The notes: generated from the letters alone by a model not told the origin. Positions 1 to 8,361 are shown, counted from the stretch's first letter. The stretch: 36,910 bases of DNA from an uncultured Lachnospiraceae bacterium (GCA_947591245.1 CANQCY010000002.1:1-36910), one strand, 5' to 3'. Program-made: numbers and translations.

Positions 1-400
1 CGATATAAATGCGTTTCCCGCCGGCCCGCAGTATATACCCGACCCACCCGTCGCTCTTTGGGTGAAATGGCTTTATGCTGTTATACGCCGGAACCGTCTC
101 CAGCTCCAGCCCATCTGCATCCAGGCGGACGCCCGGTTTTACCGCCACGATCCGTTTTACCATGCCGGAAACCTCCCGCGCCATGTCCGCCATCTTCTCC
201 GGCGCCACGAGAACCGTCCCGCCGTTCGCCACTTTTCCGATATCTTCCGCTGAAAAATGGTCGTAGTGGCCATGCGTAATCAAAATGAAATCCGCATCGT
301 GCGGCTCCTCCGCCATCCGAAACGGATCCGCGTAAATCGTCCTGTCCCCATCTTCGATACGGATGCTGCTCTGGGTGAAAACCTCAATGTTTTCCGTCAT
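1..400 (-). CDS. MBL-fold metal-dependent hydrolase (partial, 3' end outside window)
   Basis: This is a metallo-beta-lactamase-fold hydrolase of the UlaG/UPF0173-like type, probably cytoplasmic. The N-terminal 133 residues are visible and no stop is reached before the window edge. The metal-binding motif THGHYDH lies at residues 42-48 (His43, His45, Asp47, His48), followed by the expected alternating strands. The ATG at 398-400 has GGAGGG just upstream, so the start is secure. It lies 17 bp behind the PNPOx-like gene and probably shares its transcript. The substrate cannot be told; members of the family act on diverse esters, lactones and phosphodiesters. The family call is confident, the function is open. 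Confidence 0.85.
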   Translation of the reverse strand, partial: MTENIEVFTQSSIRIEDGDRTIYADPFRMAEEPHDADFILITHGHYDHFSAEDIGKVANGGTVLVAPEKMADMAREVSGMVKRIVAVKPGVRLDADGLELETVPAYNSIKPFHPKSDGWVGYILRAGGKRIYI

Positions 401-417
401 ACCGTCACCCTCCTCTG

Positions 418-810
418 TCAAAACTTCACTATTTCCGGCTCATGGGTAAAGGAAGAAAATGTCGCCGTAGCATTCTGGAAATAAAACACCTCCGTATTCC
501 CATCATCCGCAGAATACATATTCTGCAAAGACGGATAAGCGTCCAGCATAGACTGCCTCGCCTCCCGCCTGTCGTCCTCCACCAGCTCCCCGGCAATACG
601 AAGCCATTCGTCTCCCTTGCAAGCGCATATTTCCACTTTGGGATTGGCGTGTATCTGCTTGGACACATTTTTTGCCTTGCCCGTCTGAATATATAGCTTT
701 CCCTCGAAAATGTGCGCCGTCCCGAACGGGCGCACCCTCGGCTGTCCGTCCTCCACAGTCGCCAGATAATACGTTCCCGCTTCCTTCAAAAAATCCGCTG
801 CTCTCTCCAT
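418..810 (-). CDS. Pyridoxamine 5'-phosphate oxidase-like FMN-binding protein
   Basis: A 130-residue protein of the small PNPOx-like split-barrel superfamily. The N-terminus reads as the typical short helix followed by YYLATVEDGQPRVRPFG, the region that contacts flavin phosphate in this fold, then a GKLYIQTGKAKNVSKQI segment and NPKVEICA. Length is typical of the single-domain group, often annotated as general stress or heme/nitroimidazole-type flavoproteins. The start is fixed by AGGAGG six bases before the ATG. It is the middle of a probable three-part transcript, with helicase debris upstream and an MBL-fold gene downstream. It is unlikely to be a true PdxH because it lacks the C-terminal extension. 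The specific role is unknown. Confidence 0.85.
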   Translation of the reverse strand: MERAADFLKEAGTYYLATVEDGQPRVRPFGTAHIFEGKLYIQTGKAKNVSKQIHANPKVEICACKGDEWLRIAGELVEDDRREARQSMLDAYPSLQNMYSADDGNTEVFYFQNATATFSSFTHEPEIVKF

Positions 811-871
811 TTTTAATCCTCCTGATGTTTGATGGTTTGTTTATGTTGTTTATGCACCTTATAAAAAAGCA

Positions 872-1072
872 GATGCAGTACTGGTAAATATCATCGTCCA
901 TATACGTAAACAATTCCATTCTCGTAGGAACTTTTCCGTTAAATAAATCTTTCACCCGATAAAATTCCTGTTGGATCCGTTCCCCGGCGGATTTCGTTTT
1001 TTTCTCCATTTCCTGAAACAGATCGATAAGGCGCATATCAAAATCTACAATACATCCGTCCGGATATTCCAT
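872..1072 (-). pseudogene. Remnant resembling a DUF3427-type DEAD/DEAH helicase
   Basis: A reading frame of about 65 residues starts near YPDGCIVDFDMRLIDLFQEM and continues to VPTRMELFTYMDDDIYQ. From memory this resembles the segment of DUF3427-type superfamily II helicases where NGC-x-V-x-FD-x-RLIDL-x-x-EM recurs. No helicase motifs (Walker A, DEAD box) are present, so only a fragment is left. The frame then runs into meaningless sequence and across the start of the PNPOx-like gene. A consensus-like promoter lies just upstream, so the debris is probably transcribed as leader of the downstream genes. Family identity is tentative. Confidence 0.45.
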
Positions 1073-1177
1073 CTCCTCATCCGCGCAGACGCCCTTTTCC
1101 GTGCAGACTCTTTCACCGCTCAAAAGCTGGGGCGCCCGCCCCGCCGATGTACCTCTCGTCAAACTTCTTTACGCACA

Positions 1178-1206
1178 ATTATAACATAGCTGCATTCTTT
1201 CTACAA
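1178..1206 (-). promoter_or_regulatory. Sigma-A-type promoter (TTGTAG-17-TATAAT)
   Basis: On the minus strand TTGTAG (1201-1206) and TATAAT (1178-1183) are 17 bp apart. Transcription would start near 1171 and run through the helicase remnant into the PNPOx-like and MBL-fold genes. Confidence 0.65.
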
Positions 1207-1348
1207 CTGGATTTTACCTGATTTTGCATTCTGACGATGTAAATTCGCCACACACATTCAAGCCTGATGATCAACATTAGACCTAAAACAATCTCGTCAA
1301 GTTGCAAATATCTTATAAAAAAATATTCGATAGGCGGACAAGACGTCT

Positions 1349-1387
1349 AAAAATATCAAAACAAAATCGAAAATTTTTGATATTTTT
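1349..1387. terminator. AT-rich perfect inverted repeat, possible bidirectional terminator
   Basis: AAAAATATCAAAA (1349-1361) and TTTTGATATTTTT (1375-1387) are exact inverted copies around a 13-base loop. The stem has little GC, so termination strength is doubtful. It lies in the roughly 500-bp stretch 1207-1717, which otherwise holds only the degraded ATPase fragment at 1499-1695. Confidence 0.35.
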
Positions 1388-1498
1388 AATCCATTTTTTT
1401 GGCGATCCCTTATGCTTTTCCCAAGCCGCTTATAGTTCGCCGTATTTATTTGATTTTCCTACAAAATTCAATAGCAAAACGCTATGACATGAGATGCA

Positions 1499-1695
1499 GA
1501 TAAAAGAATCTACATCCAGTCCGCCTTCCAGATCGATACCGATAAAAAAGAATCCCCTGAGCTTGCATCGTTGATGCTGGCAAAGGACTTTTTCAAAAAG
1601 TCGTCATCCGCATGGATATTCCGCACAACTTCTATGATGACAACGGGATTTTCCACTGCATTCTGATCGATTTTCTGCTTGGGCGTGTGGAGTTA
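1499..1695 (+). pseudogene. C-terminal remnant of an AAA/DUF4143-type ATPase, frameshifted
   Basis: On the plus strand the frame beginning at 1499 reads DADKRIYIQSAFQIDTDKKE, continuing to LAKDFFKK. After one base is lost near 1600 the next frame continues as KVVIRMDIPHNFYDDNGIF and ILIDFLLG. Joined, this matches the usual ending of DUF4143-type ATP-binding proteins (KRIYIQSA..., then FKKVVI..., then a GI...DFLL stretch). There is no ATPase core here, so this is a decayed 3' fragment. Confidence 0.6.
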
Positions 1696-1717
1696 TGCAT
1701 ATCACTCAAACTCTATA

Positions 1718-3409
1718 TTACTTTTTTGAAAATGTCAGGGTTATGGTAGTTCCCGCATCTACAGCACTTTCCATACTGATTTTTGCATGATGGTACATGG
1801 CGCCATGCTTTACGATGGCAAGACCAAGTCCCGTTCCGCCCACTTTCTTTGAATGGCTCTTATCTACCCTGTAAAAACGCTCAAATACTCTGCTCTGGTG
1901 TGCCGGCGGAATCCCGATTCCCGTATCACGCACAATTACATTCACTCTTTCTCCAGTCTGGTTTACCACTATATCTACCGTTCCACCCTCTTTATTATAC
2001 TTAATTGCATTATCACAAAGGTTATAGAGCATTTCGTCCAAAATCTTACGCACACCCATGATCTCTGCCCTGCCGCCAATTAAATGAAAAGTAATATTCT
2101 TTTTGCCCGCCTCATTTTCCAATCGGCTGATTACCTCCTCTGACAATTCGTATACATCCACTATTTCATTTTCAAAGGAAATGCTTTGCTCATCAAGCTC
2201 TGAAATCTTGATGATATCATTTACCAGAGTAATAAGCCTCTGCGCCTCATCATATATAGATCCCGAAAAATCAATGACATTTTCCTCTGAAACATCCCCC
2301 TCTTTCATAAGTTCGGCAAATCCGGAAATAGAGGTCAACGGCGTTTTCAGTTCATGGGAAACATTTGCAGTAAATTCTCTTCGCAATGTATCCCTTTTTT
2401 CTCTTTCTGTAATATCCAGAATAACAACAACGGCTCCAATTACTATTTCATTCTCAAAAACCGGATTCGCAATCAGGCTGTAACTGCGTTCGTCCCGCAC
2501 CATGATGTTTTCTGCCCTCTTTCCAGACAGCACATCCGATATGACATCACGAAATTCCTTTGCCCGACAGAACAGCAGCACGCTCCTGTCTGTAGATGGT
2601 TTCATGTTAAGCAGCATTAAGGCAGAGGAATTATAAGTCAGAAGGTTTGCATCCTGATCAATGACCAGAAAACCCTCACTCATATTTTCCGTAATCAAGT
2701 TAAACTCTTTCTGTTTTTTATGTGCGTCGGTAAGCTGTTCCTCAATTGTCCGCTTTTGGTCTGCAATTTTTCTGAGTAACGGTGTCAATTCCTCATATGT
2801 ATCATTATTCTCCGGAACATCCAAGTCCAGTCTGTTAATCGGTTCTATAATCGCTTTGGAAACCCTTGAAGAAAGCACCAGTGTCAGAATCAGGGCAACA
2901 AGCATAATAAACAGAACAGGCTGGAGCATTCCCATCAAAATAGTAATCACTGTGTACTGCTCTGTAGAAACCCGTAATACAGTGCCATCTGAAAGCCTCT
3001 GGGCATAATTTACGGTTTTTTCCGTCAGGGTTTTGGAATATCGTATGCTTATACCTTCGCCATTTTCCATAGCAGCCCTGATTTCTTCCCTTTCCGCATG
3101 ATTATCAAGTGTAGCGGCATCTGCCTCACTGTCATACAATACAGTTCCATCTTTATCAACCAGAGTTATCCTGTCATTCAGAGCAGCCTTGTTACTCAGA
3201 GTAACTTTGTTACTCTTGCTTTCAAAACCATCAAAATACCCTATGCCTTCGTTTTCAACAGCCTGAGCAAGAAATCTCGCTTCATTTGTCAGTTCTGTCT
3301 GTATCTGTTTCTCAAAGAACTGGAACAAAATCCCCATAATCAGTGCGATGGCAGCAATCAAAACAAGAAATACGGTAAGCAGCGAGGAACGAAAGATTTT
3401 TTTATTCAT
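1718..3409 (-). CDS. phoR: Phosphate-sensing sensor histidine kinase PhoR
   Basis: A 563-residue membrane histidine kinase. A membrane helix at about 8-30 and another at about 153-180 enclose an extracytoplasmic sensor region, followed by a HAMP-like linker, a PAS domain (about 235-335) and the kinase core. The phospho-acceptor is His352 in NVSHELKTPLTSISGF. N, G1 and G2 boxes are visible as NLCDNAIKYN, DTGIGIP and GGTGLGLAIVKH. The start overlaps phoP by 8 bp and has GGAGGC seven bases upstream. It closes the pst-phoU-phoP-phoR operon, so phosphate limitation is the likely signal, with PhoU and the Pst transporter as partners. The family call is firm; the PhoR name rests on context. Confidence 0.93.
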   Translation of the reverse strand: MNKKIFRSSLLTVFLVLIAAIALIMGILFQFFEKQIQTELTNEARFLAQAVENEGIGYFDGFESKSNKVTLSNKAALNDRITLVDKDGTVLYDSEADAATLDNHAEREEIRAAMENGEGISIRYSKTLTEKTVNYAQRLSDGTVLRVSTEQYTVITILMGMLQPVLFIMLVALILTLVLSSRVSKAIIEPINRLDLDVPENNDTYEELTPLLRKIADQKRTIEEQLTDAHKKQKEFNLITENMSEGFLVIDQDANLLTYNSSALMLLNMKPSTDRSVLLFCRAKEFRDVISDVLSGKRAENIMVRDERSYSLIANPVFENEIVIGAVVVILDITEREKRDTLRREFTANVSHELKTPLTSISGFAELMKEGDVSEENVIDFSGSIYDEAQRLITLVNDIIKISELDEQSISFENEIVDVYELSEEVISRLENEAGKKNITFHLIGGRAEIMGVRKILDEMLYNLCDNAIKYNKEGGTVDIVVNQTGERVNVIVRDTGIGIPPAHQSRVFERFYRVDKSHSKKVGGTGLGLAIVKHGAMYHHAKISMESAVDAGTTITLTFSKK

Positions 3410-4079
3410 CAGCCACGCCTCCTAACTTATAACCAATCCCTTTCACGGTCTGGATCAGCTTTCCGGCGCTCCTAAGTTTTACCCGCAAGTGACGGATATG
3501 GACATCCAAAGTTCTTGATTCCGTATAATATTCTCCCCATACACTGGTCAGCAATTTATCACGCTCCACGACATTACCCCCTGCCTCCAACAGAACTATT
3601 AACAACAGATATTCCTTATAGGAGAGCGATATCGCCTTTCCCGATACGGAAATAATGTGTTTTGCGGGTTCTACATACAACTCCCCAATCTCATACGTTG
3701 TATTGCTCTGCGTTTTTTCAAAACGCCTGAGCACCGCCCGCACCCTTGAGATTAATTCCATCGTTCCAAAAGGCTTTGCTACATAATCATCCGCCCCCAT
3801 ATCCAGACCAGTCACTTTATCAAATTCGCTTCCCTTTGCAGTAAGCATAATAACAGGAATATGCTCTGTTTCAGCTTGGCTTTTTAGTTTATCAAGAATT
3901 GACAATCCATCTTCTTCCGGCAGCATGATATCCAGTAAAATCAATTCTGGCAATTCTGTATCCATTCCCTGCCAAAATTCCTTTGGAGAGGAATACCCCT
4001 GTACTCCAAATCCCTCTTTTGACAGCGCATAGCATACCAGCTTTCTGATATTGTCATCATCCTCAACAAGATAAATCAT
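3402..4079 (-). CDS. phoP: OmpR-family response regulator PhoP/PhoB
   Basis: A 225-residue two-domain regulator. The receiver domain (1-115) has the acidic pair VEDDD at 5-9, phospho-acceptor Asp50 in LILLDIMLPEEDG, and the conserved Lys in DDYVAKPFG. The C-terminal winged helix has SYKEYLLLIVLLEAGG and SRTLDVHIRHLRVKLR, typical of OmpR/PhoB. It is expected to bind the direct repeats upstream of pstS. Its ATG overlaps the phoU stop (ATGA), and its ribosome-binding site GGAGG (4087-4091) lies inside the phoU tail repeat, which suggests translational coupling. It overlaps phoR by 8 bp. Confidence 0.93.
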   Translation of the reverse strand: MIYLVEDDDNIRKLVCYALSKEGFGVQGYSSPKEFWQGMDTELPELILLDIMLPEEDGLSILDKLKSQAETEHIPVIMLTAKGSEFDKVTGLDMGADDYVAKPFGTMELISRVRAVLRRFEKTQSNTTYEIGELYVEPAKHIISVSGKAISLSYKEYLLLIVLLEAGGNVVERDKLLTSVWGEYYTESRTLDVHIRHLRVKLRSAGKLIQTVKGIGYKLGGVADE

Positions 4080-4816
4080 TCCAATTCCTCCTTGTTTTTG
4101 GAGGAATTTCCCTCCTTGTTTTTGGAGGAATTTCCCTCCTTACTTTTGGAGGAATTTTCCTCCTTATTTCCAGACACTTTCTGATGCTTTCCTGTTATGG
4201 AATAGATTACCCACTCGGCAATGTTTTCTGCATGGTCGCCAATCCGTTCAAAGTATTTCGCAATCATCAGCAGATCCATAAGCGCCTCTGCATCACTGTG
4301 CCCCTCTGCTATTGATTTTATCAACTCTCTCTTTACCTTGTCAAATAGTCTATCCACCACATTATCATGTTCAATAACCAGATAGGCGATATCCAGATTC
4401 ATTTTCACAAAAGATTCAATGCTTTCTGACACCATTTTAATGGTTGCCTCTGCCATTTCCCTGATATGTGTTTCGCCAAGAGTTCCCTTTTTCGCCACAT
4501 AAGGTGCAATCTCCACAATATCCGATGCCTGATCCCCGATACGTTCCATATCGGATATCATTTTCAGGGCTGCGGAAACAACCCTCAAATCTTTTGCCAC
4601 AGGCTGTTGCTGTAAAATCAGTTTGAGACAGAGCGTTTCAATATCACGCTCTTTTTCATCAATCTGCCTGTCAGCATCCAGACACATAATTTTACTATCT
4701 TCATGATTATCTGTAAGATACTTTACGGCATTTGTTATTGCCTCCTCACACAATGCCCCCATTGTAATCAATTCTGCATTAAGTTGTGATAGCTGTTTAC
4801 CAAATTTATTCCGCAT
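4076..4816 (-). CDS. phoU: Phosphate transport regulator PhoU with low-complexity repeat tail
   Basis: A 246-residue PhoU: two homologous three-helix bundles, with metal-binding E/D-rich motifs such as DMERIGDQASDI in the first half and YFERIGDHAENIAEW in the second. PhoU couples the Pst transporter to the PhoR kinase, preventing signalling when phosphate is plentiful. Normal family members end near residue 215. Here about 30 extra residues follow, built from an 8-residue repeat (KEGNSSKN and variants) encoded by a 24-bp DNA repeat. The tail is hydrophilic and probably disordered. The start overlaps the pstB stop by one base, and the stop overlaps the phoP start. Confidence 0.95.
   Translation of the reverse strand: MRNKFGKQLSQLNAELITMGALCEEAITNAVKYLTDNHEDSKIMCLDADRQIDEKERDIETLCLKLILQQQPVAKDLRVVSAALKMISDMERIGDQASDIVEIAPYVAKKGTLGETHIREMAEATIKMVSESIESFVKMNLDIAYLVIEHDNVVDRLFDKVKRELIKSIAEGHSDAEALMDLLMIAKYFERIGDHAENIAEWVIYSITGKHQKVSGNKEENSSKSKEGNSSKNKEGNSSKNKEELE
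4087..4170 (-). repeat. 24-bp tandem repeat with alternating GGAGG and CCTCC in the phoU tail
   Basis: Two exact 24-bp copies (4087-4110 and 4111-4134), a third with three changes (4135-4158) and a partial fourth make up the phoU 3' end. On the coding strand each unit has a Shine-Dalgarno-like GGAGG (complement of 4087-4091, 4111-4115, 4135-4139, 4159-4163), and CCTCC occurs at 4100-4104, 4124-4128 and 4148-4152. The GGAGG at 4087-4091 is the phoP ribosome-binding site. Neighbouring GGAGG and CCTCC can pair as mutually exclusive short hairpins. The unit length is divisible by three, so copy-number change would keep phoU in frame. Confidence 0.9.
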
Positions 4817-5568
4817 TATCCAAACCTCCCTGTAATATAGTCCTCTGTCCTCTGATCGGACGGTGTCGAGAACATAGTCTGCGTATCATCAAATTCCACT
4901 ACCTCGCCCAACAGAAAAAATGCGGTCTTATCTGCAATTCGCACTGCCTGCTGCATATTGTGAGTAACCATGATGATGGTATACTTATTCTTAAGTTCCA
5001 TTGCCAGATCTTCAATTTTAGATGTGGAAATAGGATCAAGGGCAGATGTGGGTTCATCCATCAAAAGTACTTCCGGCTCAACTGCCAATGCCCTGGCAAT
5101 ACAGAGCCTCTGTTGCTGTCCTCCACTCATGCCTAATGCACTTTTTTTTAATCGGTCTTTGCACTCATCCCAGATTGCCGCCTGTGTCAAAGAACGTTCT
5201 ACAATTTCATCCAGTTTTACCCTTGACCGGATTCCGTGGATTCTCGGACCATAAGCAATGTTATCATAGATACTCATCGGAAATGGATTCGGTTTTTGAA
5301 AAACCATACCGACACGTTTCCGTAATATATTGACATCAATCTCTTTATAAACATCAATACCGGAAAGCATGATCTCTCCTTCAATCCTGCAATTTTCCAC
5401 CAAGTCATTCATCCTGTTTAATGTTTTCAGATAGGTGGATTTTCCGCAGCCGGAAGGACCAATCAATGCGATAATTTCCTTTTCCGGAATCTGCATATTG
5501 ATATTTTTCAAGGCATGGCTCACACCATACCATAAATTCAAATCTTTTGTCGTGATAATATTATCCAT
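4816..5568 (-). CDS. pstB: Phosphate ABC transporter ATP-binding protein PstB
   Basis: A 250-residue ATPase of the high-affinity phosphate importer, on the cytoplasmic face of the membrane. Walker [10 protein letters not shown] at 37-45, a Q-loop in [20 protein letters not shown] (the PstB-specific stretch), signature MSGGQQQR, Walker [14 protein letters not shown] and the switch His in VTHNM are all intact. Length is normal. It sits three bases after pstA and overlaps phoU by one base. Confidence 0.97.
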   Translation of the reverse strand: MDNIITTKDLNLWYGVSHALKNINMQIPEKEIIALIGPSGCGKSTYLKTLNRMNDLVENCRIEGEIMLSGIDVYKEIDVNILRKRVGMVFQKPNPFPMSIYDNIAYGPRIHGIRSRVKLDEIVERSLTQAAIWDECKDRLKKSALGMSGGQQQRLCIARALAVEPEVLLMDEPTSALDPISTSKIEDLAMELKNKYTIIMVTHNMQQAVRIADKTAFFLLGEVVEFDDTQTMFSTPSDQRTEDYITGRFG

Positions 5569-5571
5569 ATC

Positions 5572-6435
5572 CTAACCTCGCTTCTGTTTCAATTTTCCCG
5601 CTGCTGCTTTTGCCGACATGTTGATTAGAAAAGTAAGTATAAGCAATATAGCGGCAACCGCAAATGCCACTTCAAACTGTCCACGCTCTTTCGCATACAC
5701 ATACATGGCAACCGTCAGAGTAGAGCCGGCATTTCCTGCCTGTACCGCCTCCGGCACAGACAGCATTTCATTTGCCATTCCTGCTGTAAAAAGCAGTGCG
5801 GCGCTTTCTCCTACCACTCTTCCCACAGATAAGATACAGCCTGTTACAATCCCGTCAATAACACAGGGAAGTACAACCGTCCGGATCATGTACCATTTTC
5901 CCGCACCTAATCCAAGCGCCCCCTCCCGATATGCCTTTGGCATCGTTTTCAGGCTTTCCTGTGTTGTACGGATAATTGTTGGAAGTGTCATAATGACTAA
6001 CGTCAGCGCCCCTGCCACCAGACTGGTTCCCAAAGAGAAAAACTGTACAAACACCAACATGCCCACCAATCCATATATGATAGATGGAATTCCAGCTAAA
6101 GTTTCTGTTGCCAGTTCAATCACTCTTACCAGTTTTTTGTTTTTCGCATACTCATTCAGATAAATGGCAGCCCCCACCCCAAGCGGCAGTACAATGACAA
6201 GGGTTATGATAATTATATATAATGTATTTAGAATGTTAGGCAGGATACCAACTGTACCTCTCAAAAGGCTTGGTTTCGTGGAAACAAGCATCCATGATAT
6301 GTTTGGAATACCACGGTACAGAATATATCCGAGCAGTCCAAGCAAAATGCCGCAGAGCAGCCCTGCCGCCAGAACCATCAACAGGTTCAGAATACCATCC
6401 TTGATTTTTCTTGCCTTCGATATCGTATCAGTCAT
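5572..6435 (-). CDS. pstA: Phosphate ABC transporter permease PstA
   Basis: A 287-residue inner-membrane permease with about six predicted membrane segments. The cytoplasmic coupling loop carries the EAA-type signature REGALGLGAGKWYMIRTVVLP. The opening RGIPNISWMLVSTKPS and ETLAGIPSIIYGLVG are characteristic of PstA. It starts inside the last 8 bp of pstC and has a strong AGGGGGAG ribosome-binding site. Together with PstC it forms the channel through which PstB-driven phosphate uptake occurs. Confidence 0.96.
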   Translation of the reverse strand: MTDTISKARKIKDGILNLLMVLAAGLLCGILLGLLGYILYRGIPNISWMLVSTKPSLLRGTVGILPNILNTLYIIIITLVIVLPLGVGAAIYLNEYAKNKKLVRVIELATETLAGIPSIIYGLVGMLVFVQFFSLGTSLVAGALTLVIMTLPTIIRTTQESLKTMPKAYREGALGLGAGKWYMIRTVVLPCVIDGIVTGCILSVGRVVGESAALLFTAGMANEMLSVPEAVQAGNAGSTLTVAMYVYAKERGQFEVAFAVAAILLILTFLINMSAKAAAGKLKQKRG

Positions 6436-7309
6436 TTTGCTCCCCCTTTTTTATGATTACATTCAATGCCAGATTGATTGCCATAATGAACAGAAAAAGC
6501 ACAAGCGCAATGGAAAACAATGCCTGCCTCTGTAATCCGGAAGAATAAGACATTTCACTGGCAACTGCTGTGGTCAAAAACCGGACACTTCCAAACAGTT
6601 TCGGCATATTGGCAACATTTCCTGCCACCATCATAACTGCCATTGCTTCTCCAACTGCCCTGCCGATACCTAACACAATAGCAGTAACAATGCCGCTTTT
6701 TGCAGCCGGAACAACTACCTTAAATACCGTTTCTGTCTTTGTTGCACCCAATGCAAGCGACGCCTCCTCATATTCCTTTGGCACCGCCTTGATTGCTGTT
6801 TCCGATACGGAAATAACCGATGGCAGAATCATAACGGCAAGTACAAGAATGGCTGAAAAAAGATTTGCCCCGTCCGAAAGATGAAATATCTCCCTTACGC
6901 ATGGAACAATAATAATCATACCCACCAGTCCGTATACTACAGATGGTATTCCGGCAAGCAGATCCACCACATTTCTTACTATACTGCCAACCTTCTTTGG
7001 GGACATTTTTGCCAGAAAGATGGCACATAAAAGTCCAATCGGAACTCCTATGAGAATTGCCCCGCAGGTTCCGTATACGGATGTCAGGATAAATGGAAGG
7101 ATGCCATAGGAAGGTTCTGCGGCAGTAGATGCCCAAACCCTGCCAAACAGGAAATCAGCGAGGCCGATATCCCGTATTGCCGGAATACCGCTTATTACGA
7201 GAAATATGGTAATCAGTATAACAAACAGTATCGTCAGCAGGCCGAATACCAGAAACAACATGTTCATTGCCTTTTCCAGCCATTTCGCCGTCTTCTTTAT
7301 CTTTTCCAT
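6428..7309 (-). CDS. pstC: Phosphate ABC transporter permease PstC
   Basis: A 293-residue membrane permease, partner of PstA. It shows an N-terminal helix (about 15-40), the DLLAGIPSVVYGLVG motif, and the EAA loop KEYEEASLALGATKTETVFKVVVP. About six membrane segments are expected. The ATG is preceded by GAGGAG. It is separated from pstS by 91 bp holding two hairpins, which probably lower permease expression relative to the binding protein. Confidence 0.96.
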   Translation of the reverse strand: MEKIKKTAKWLEKAMNMLFLVFGLLTILFVILITIFLVISGIPAIRDIGLADFLFGRVWASTAAEPSYGILPFILTSVYGTCGAILIGVPIGLLCAIFLAKMSPKKVGSIVRNVVDLLAGIPSVVYGLVGMIIIVPCVREIFHLSDGANLFSAILVLAVMILPSVISVSETAIKAVPKEYEEASLALGATKTETVFKVVVPAAKSGIVTAIVLGIGRAVGEAMAVMMVAGNVANMPKLFGSVRFLTTAVASEMSYSSGLQRQALFSIALVLFLFIMAINLALNVIIKKGEQND

Positions 7310-7356
7310 AATAAATTCTCCTCGTGTCTTATAGGAAACTTTGAATTTTGCGGAGC

Positions 7357-7407
7357 GAAGAATCAGCTTCGCTGATTCTTCAGAGGGCTGCGCTTCTCAA
7401 TCAGCCC
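7357..7407 (-). promoter_or_regulatory. Two tandem hairpins between pstS and pstC
   Basis: The first hairpin (arms 7385-7390 and 7402-7407, GGGCTG/CAGCCC) includes the pstS stop codon. The second is a perfect 10-bp stem, GAAGAATCAG (7357-7366) with CTGATTCTTC (7372-7381) around a 5-base loop. Neither is followed by a clean U-run on the minus strand, so mRNA stabilisation or partial termination after pstS is more likely than full termination. Confidence 0.65.
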
Positions 7408-8255
7408 TTTTTTACCGGTACCGCTCCTGCTTCCGTAATGAGGCTGTCTGCCTGTGAGCTTGTGGCAAAGTCAAAAAACTCCTGAGCCGCTTTGGAAAGA
7501 GAGGTATCTTTTTTTGTTACAAGCACAAAGTTTCTCTGAATTTTGTATTCTCCATCCTGAATGGTTTCTGTCGTCGGACTTACCCCTTCCACACTGACCA
7601 TCTTTACCGTGTCATTTACAGAAGCAACCGATGCGTAGCCAATCGCATTTGGATTGCCAGATACCGTCTGCACTACATCCCCCGTGGACGTAAGTTCCTG
7701 AGAATACTGACATTTATCCTTTGTGTCTGTCACTTCCTCAAAACCGTCCCTTGTGCCGGAAGCTGCCTCACGCCCAATGCAGACAATTGGTGCGTCACTG
7801 CCTCCAACTTCTTTCCAGTTGGTAATTTTACCAGAGTAGATCATTCCAATCTGCTCTATCGTCAAATCAGCTACCTGATTGTCAGGATTCACTATAATTC
7901 CAATGCCATCAATGGCAACTACCGTTTCCTCTAAGTCTGCTGTTTCCTCTTCTTTTAGGTCGCGGCTTGCCAGTCCGATATCACATCTGCCCTCGGCTAC
8001 CGCCTGTATGCCGGAACTGGAACCCGTTGGGTTATATGTAACCTTTGTATCCCCATGTTCCTCCATATAAGCCTCGCTCAAAAATCCGATGACCTTTTCC
8101 ATTGAGGTGGAACCGTCTGTGGAAACTGTCTGTGAACTGTCTGCGTTTCTGCTTTCTGCGCCCTTTCCATCTGATGACGAACCACCAGTACCGCATCCTG
8201 TCAAAGCTCCCGCCATAAGCGTAAGAGCTGCTACAAAAGCAATCATTTTTTTCAT
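7401..8255 (-). CDS. pstS: Phosphate-binding lipoprotein PstS
   Basis: A 284-residue extracellular phosphate-binding protein anchored as a lipoprotein. The signal peptide MKKMIAFVAALTLMAGALTGC ends in a lipobox with Cys21, followed by a Gly/Ser linker. Phosphate-contacting segments are visible: VSTDGSTSMEKVI, YNPTGSSSGIQAV, GLASRDLK and GREAASGTRDGFEE. The start at 8255 is chosen because AAAGGAG sits at good distance and the signal peptide begins there; a longer in-frame start at 8318 would put 21 unrelated residues in front. It is first in the pst-pho operon, and tandem Pho boxes lie upstream. Confidence 0.96.
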   Translation of the reverse strand: MKKMIAFVAALTLMAGALTGCGTGGSSSDGKGAESRNADSSQTVSTDGSTSMEKVIGFLSEAYMEEHGDTKVTYNPTGSSSGIQAVAEGRCDIGLASRDLKEEETADLEETVVAIDGIGIIVNPDNQVADLTIEQIGMIYSGKITNWKEVGGSDAPIVCIGREAASGTRDGFEEVTDTKDKCQYSQELTSTGDVVQTVSGNPNAIGYASVASVNDTVKMVSVEGVSPTTETIQDGEYKIQRNFVLVTKKDTSLSKAAQEFFDFATSSQADSLITEAGAVPVKKG

Positions 8256-8290
8256 GTTGAACACACTCCTTTGTTTTTTCGTATGAACCA

Positions 8291-8348
8291 AGTATACTGC
8301 TGCCAGTGTTAATTCCAAAAGTGCATGTATGTTAATTGTATGTTAATT
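8291..8348 (-). promoter_or_regulatory. pstS promoter with tandem PhoP-binding (Pho) boxes
   Basis: On the minus strand two exact 11-bp direct repeats AATTAACATAC lie side by side (8338-8348 and 8327-8337), and a third TTAACA follows at 8308-8313, two helical turns plus one base further on. TTAACA-type repeats at 11-bp spacing are the known Gram-positive PhoP site. A -10-like TATACT is at 8291-8296, with no good -35, as expected for an activated promoter. Confidence 0.8.
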
Positions 8349-8361
8349 TGTTTGCAAATAA

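Noticed and set aside
1302-1487. 61-codon plus-strand frame as a small gene
   Set aside because: No ribosome-binding site, low-complexity content and it spans the AT-rich inverted repeat.
2103-2483. Long plus-strand open frame within phoR
   Set aside because: Antisense shadow of a clear histidine kinase; Ser/Ile-rich with no domain.
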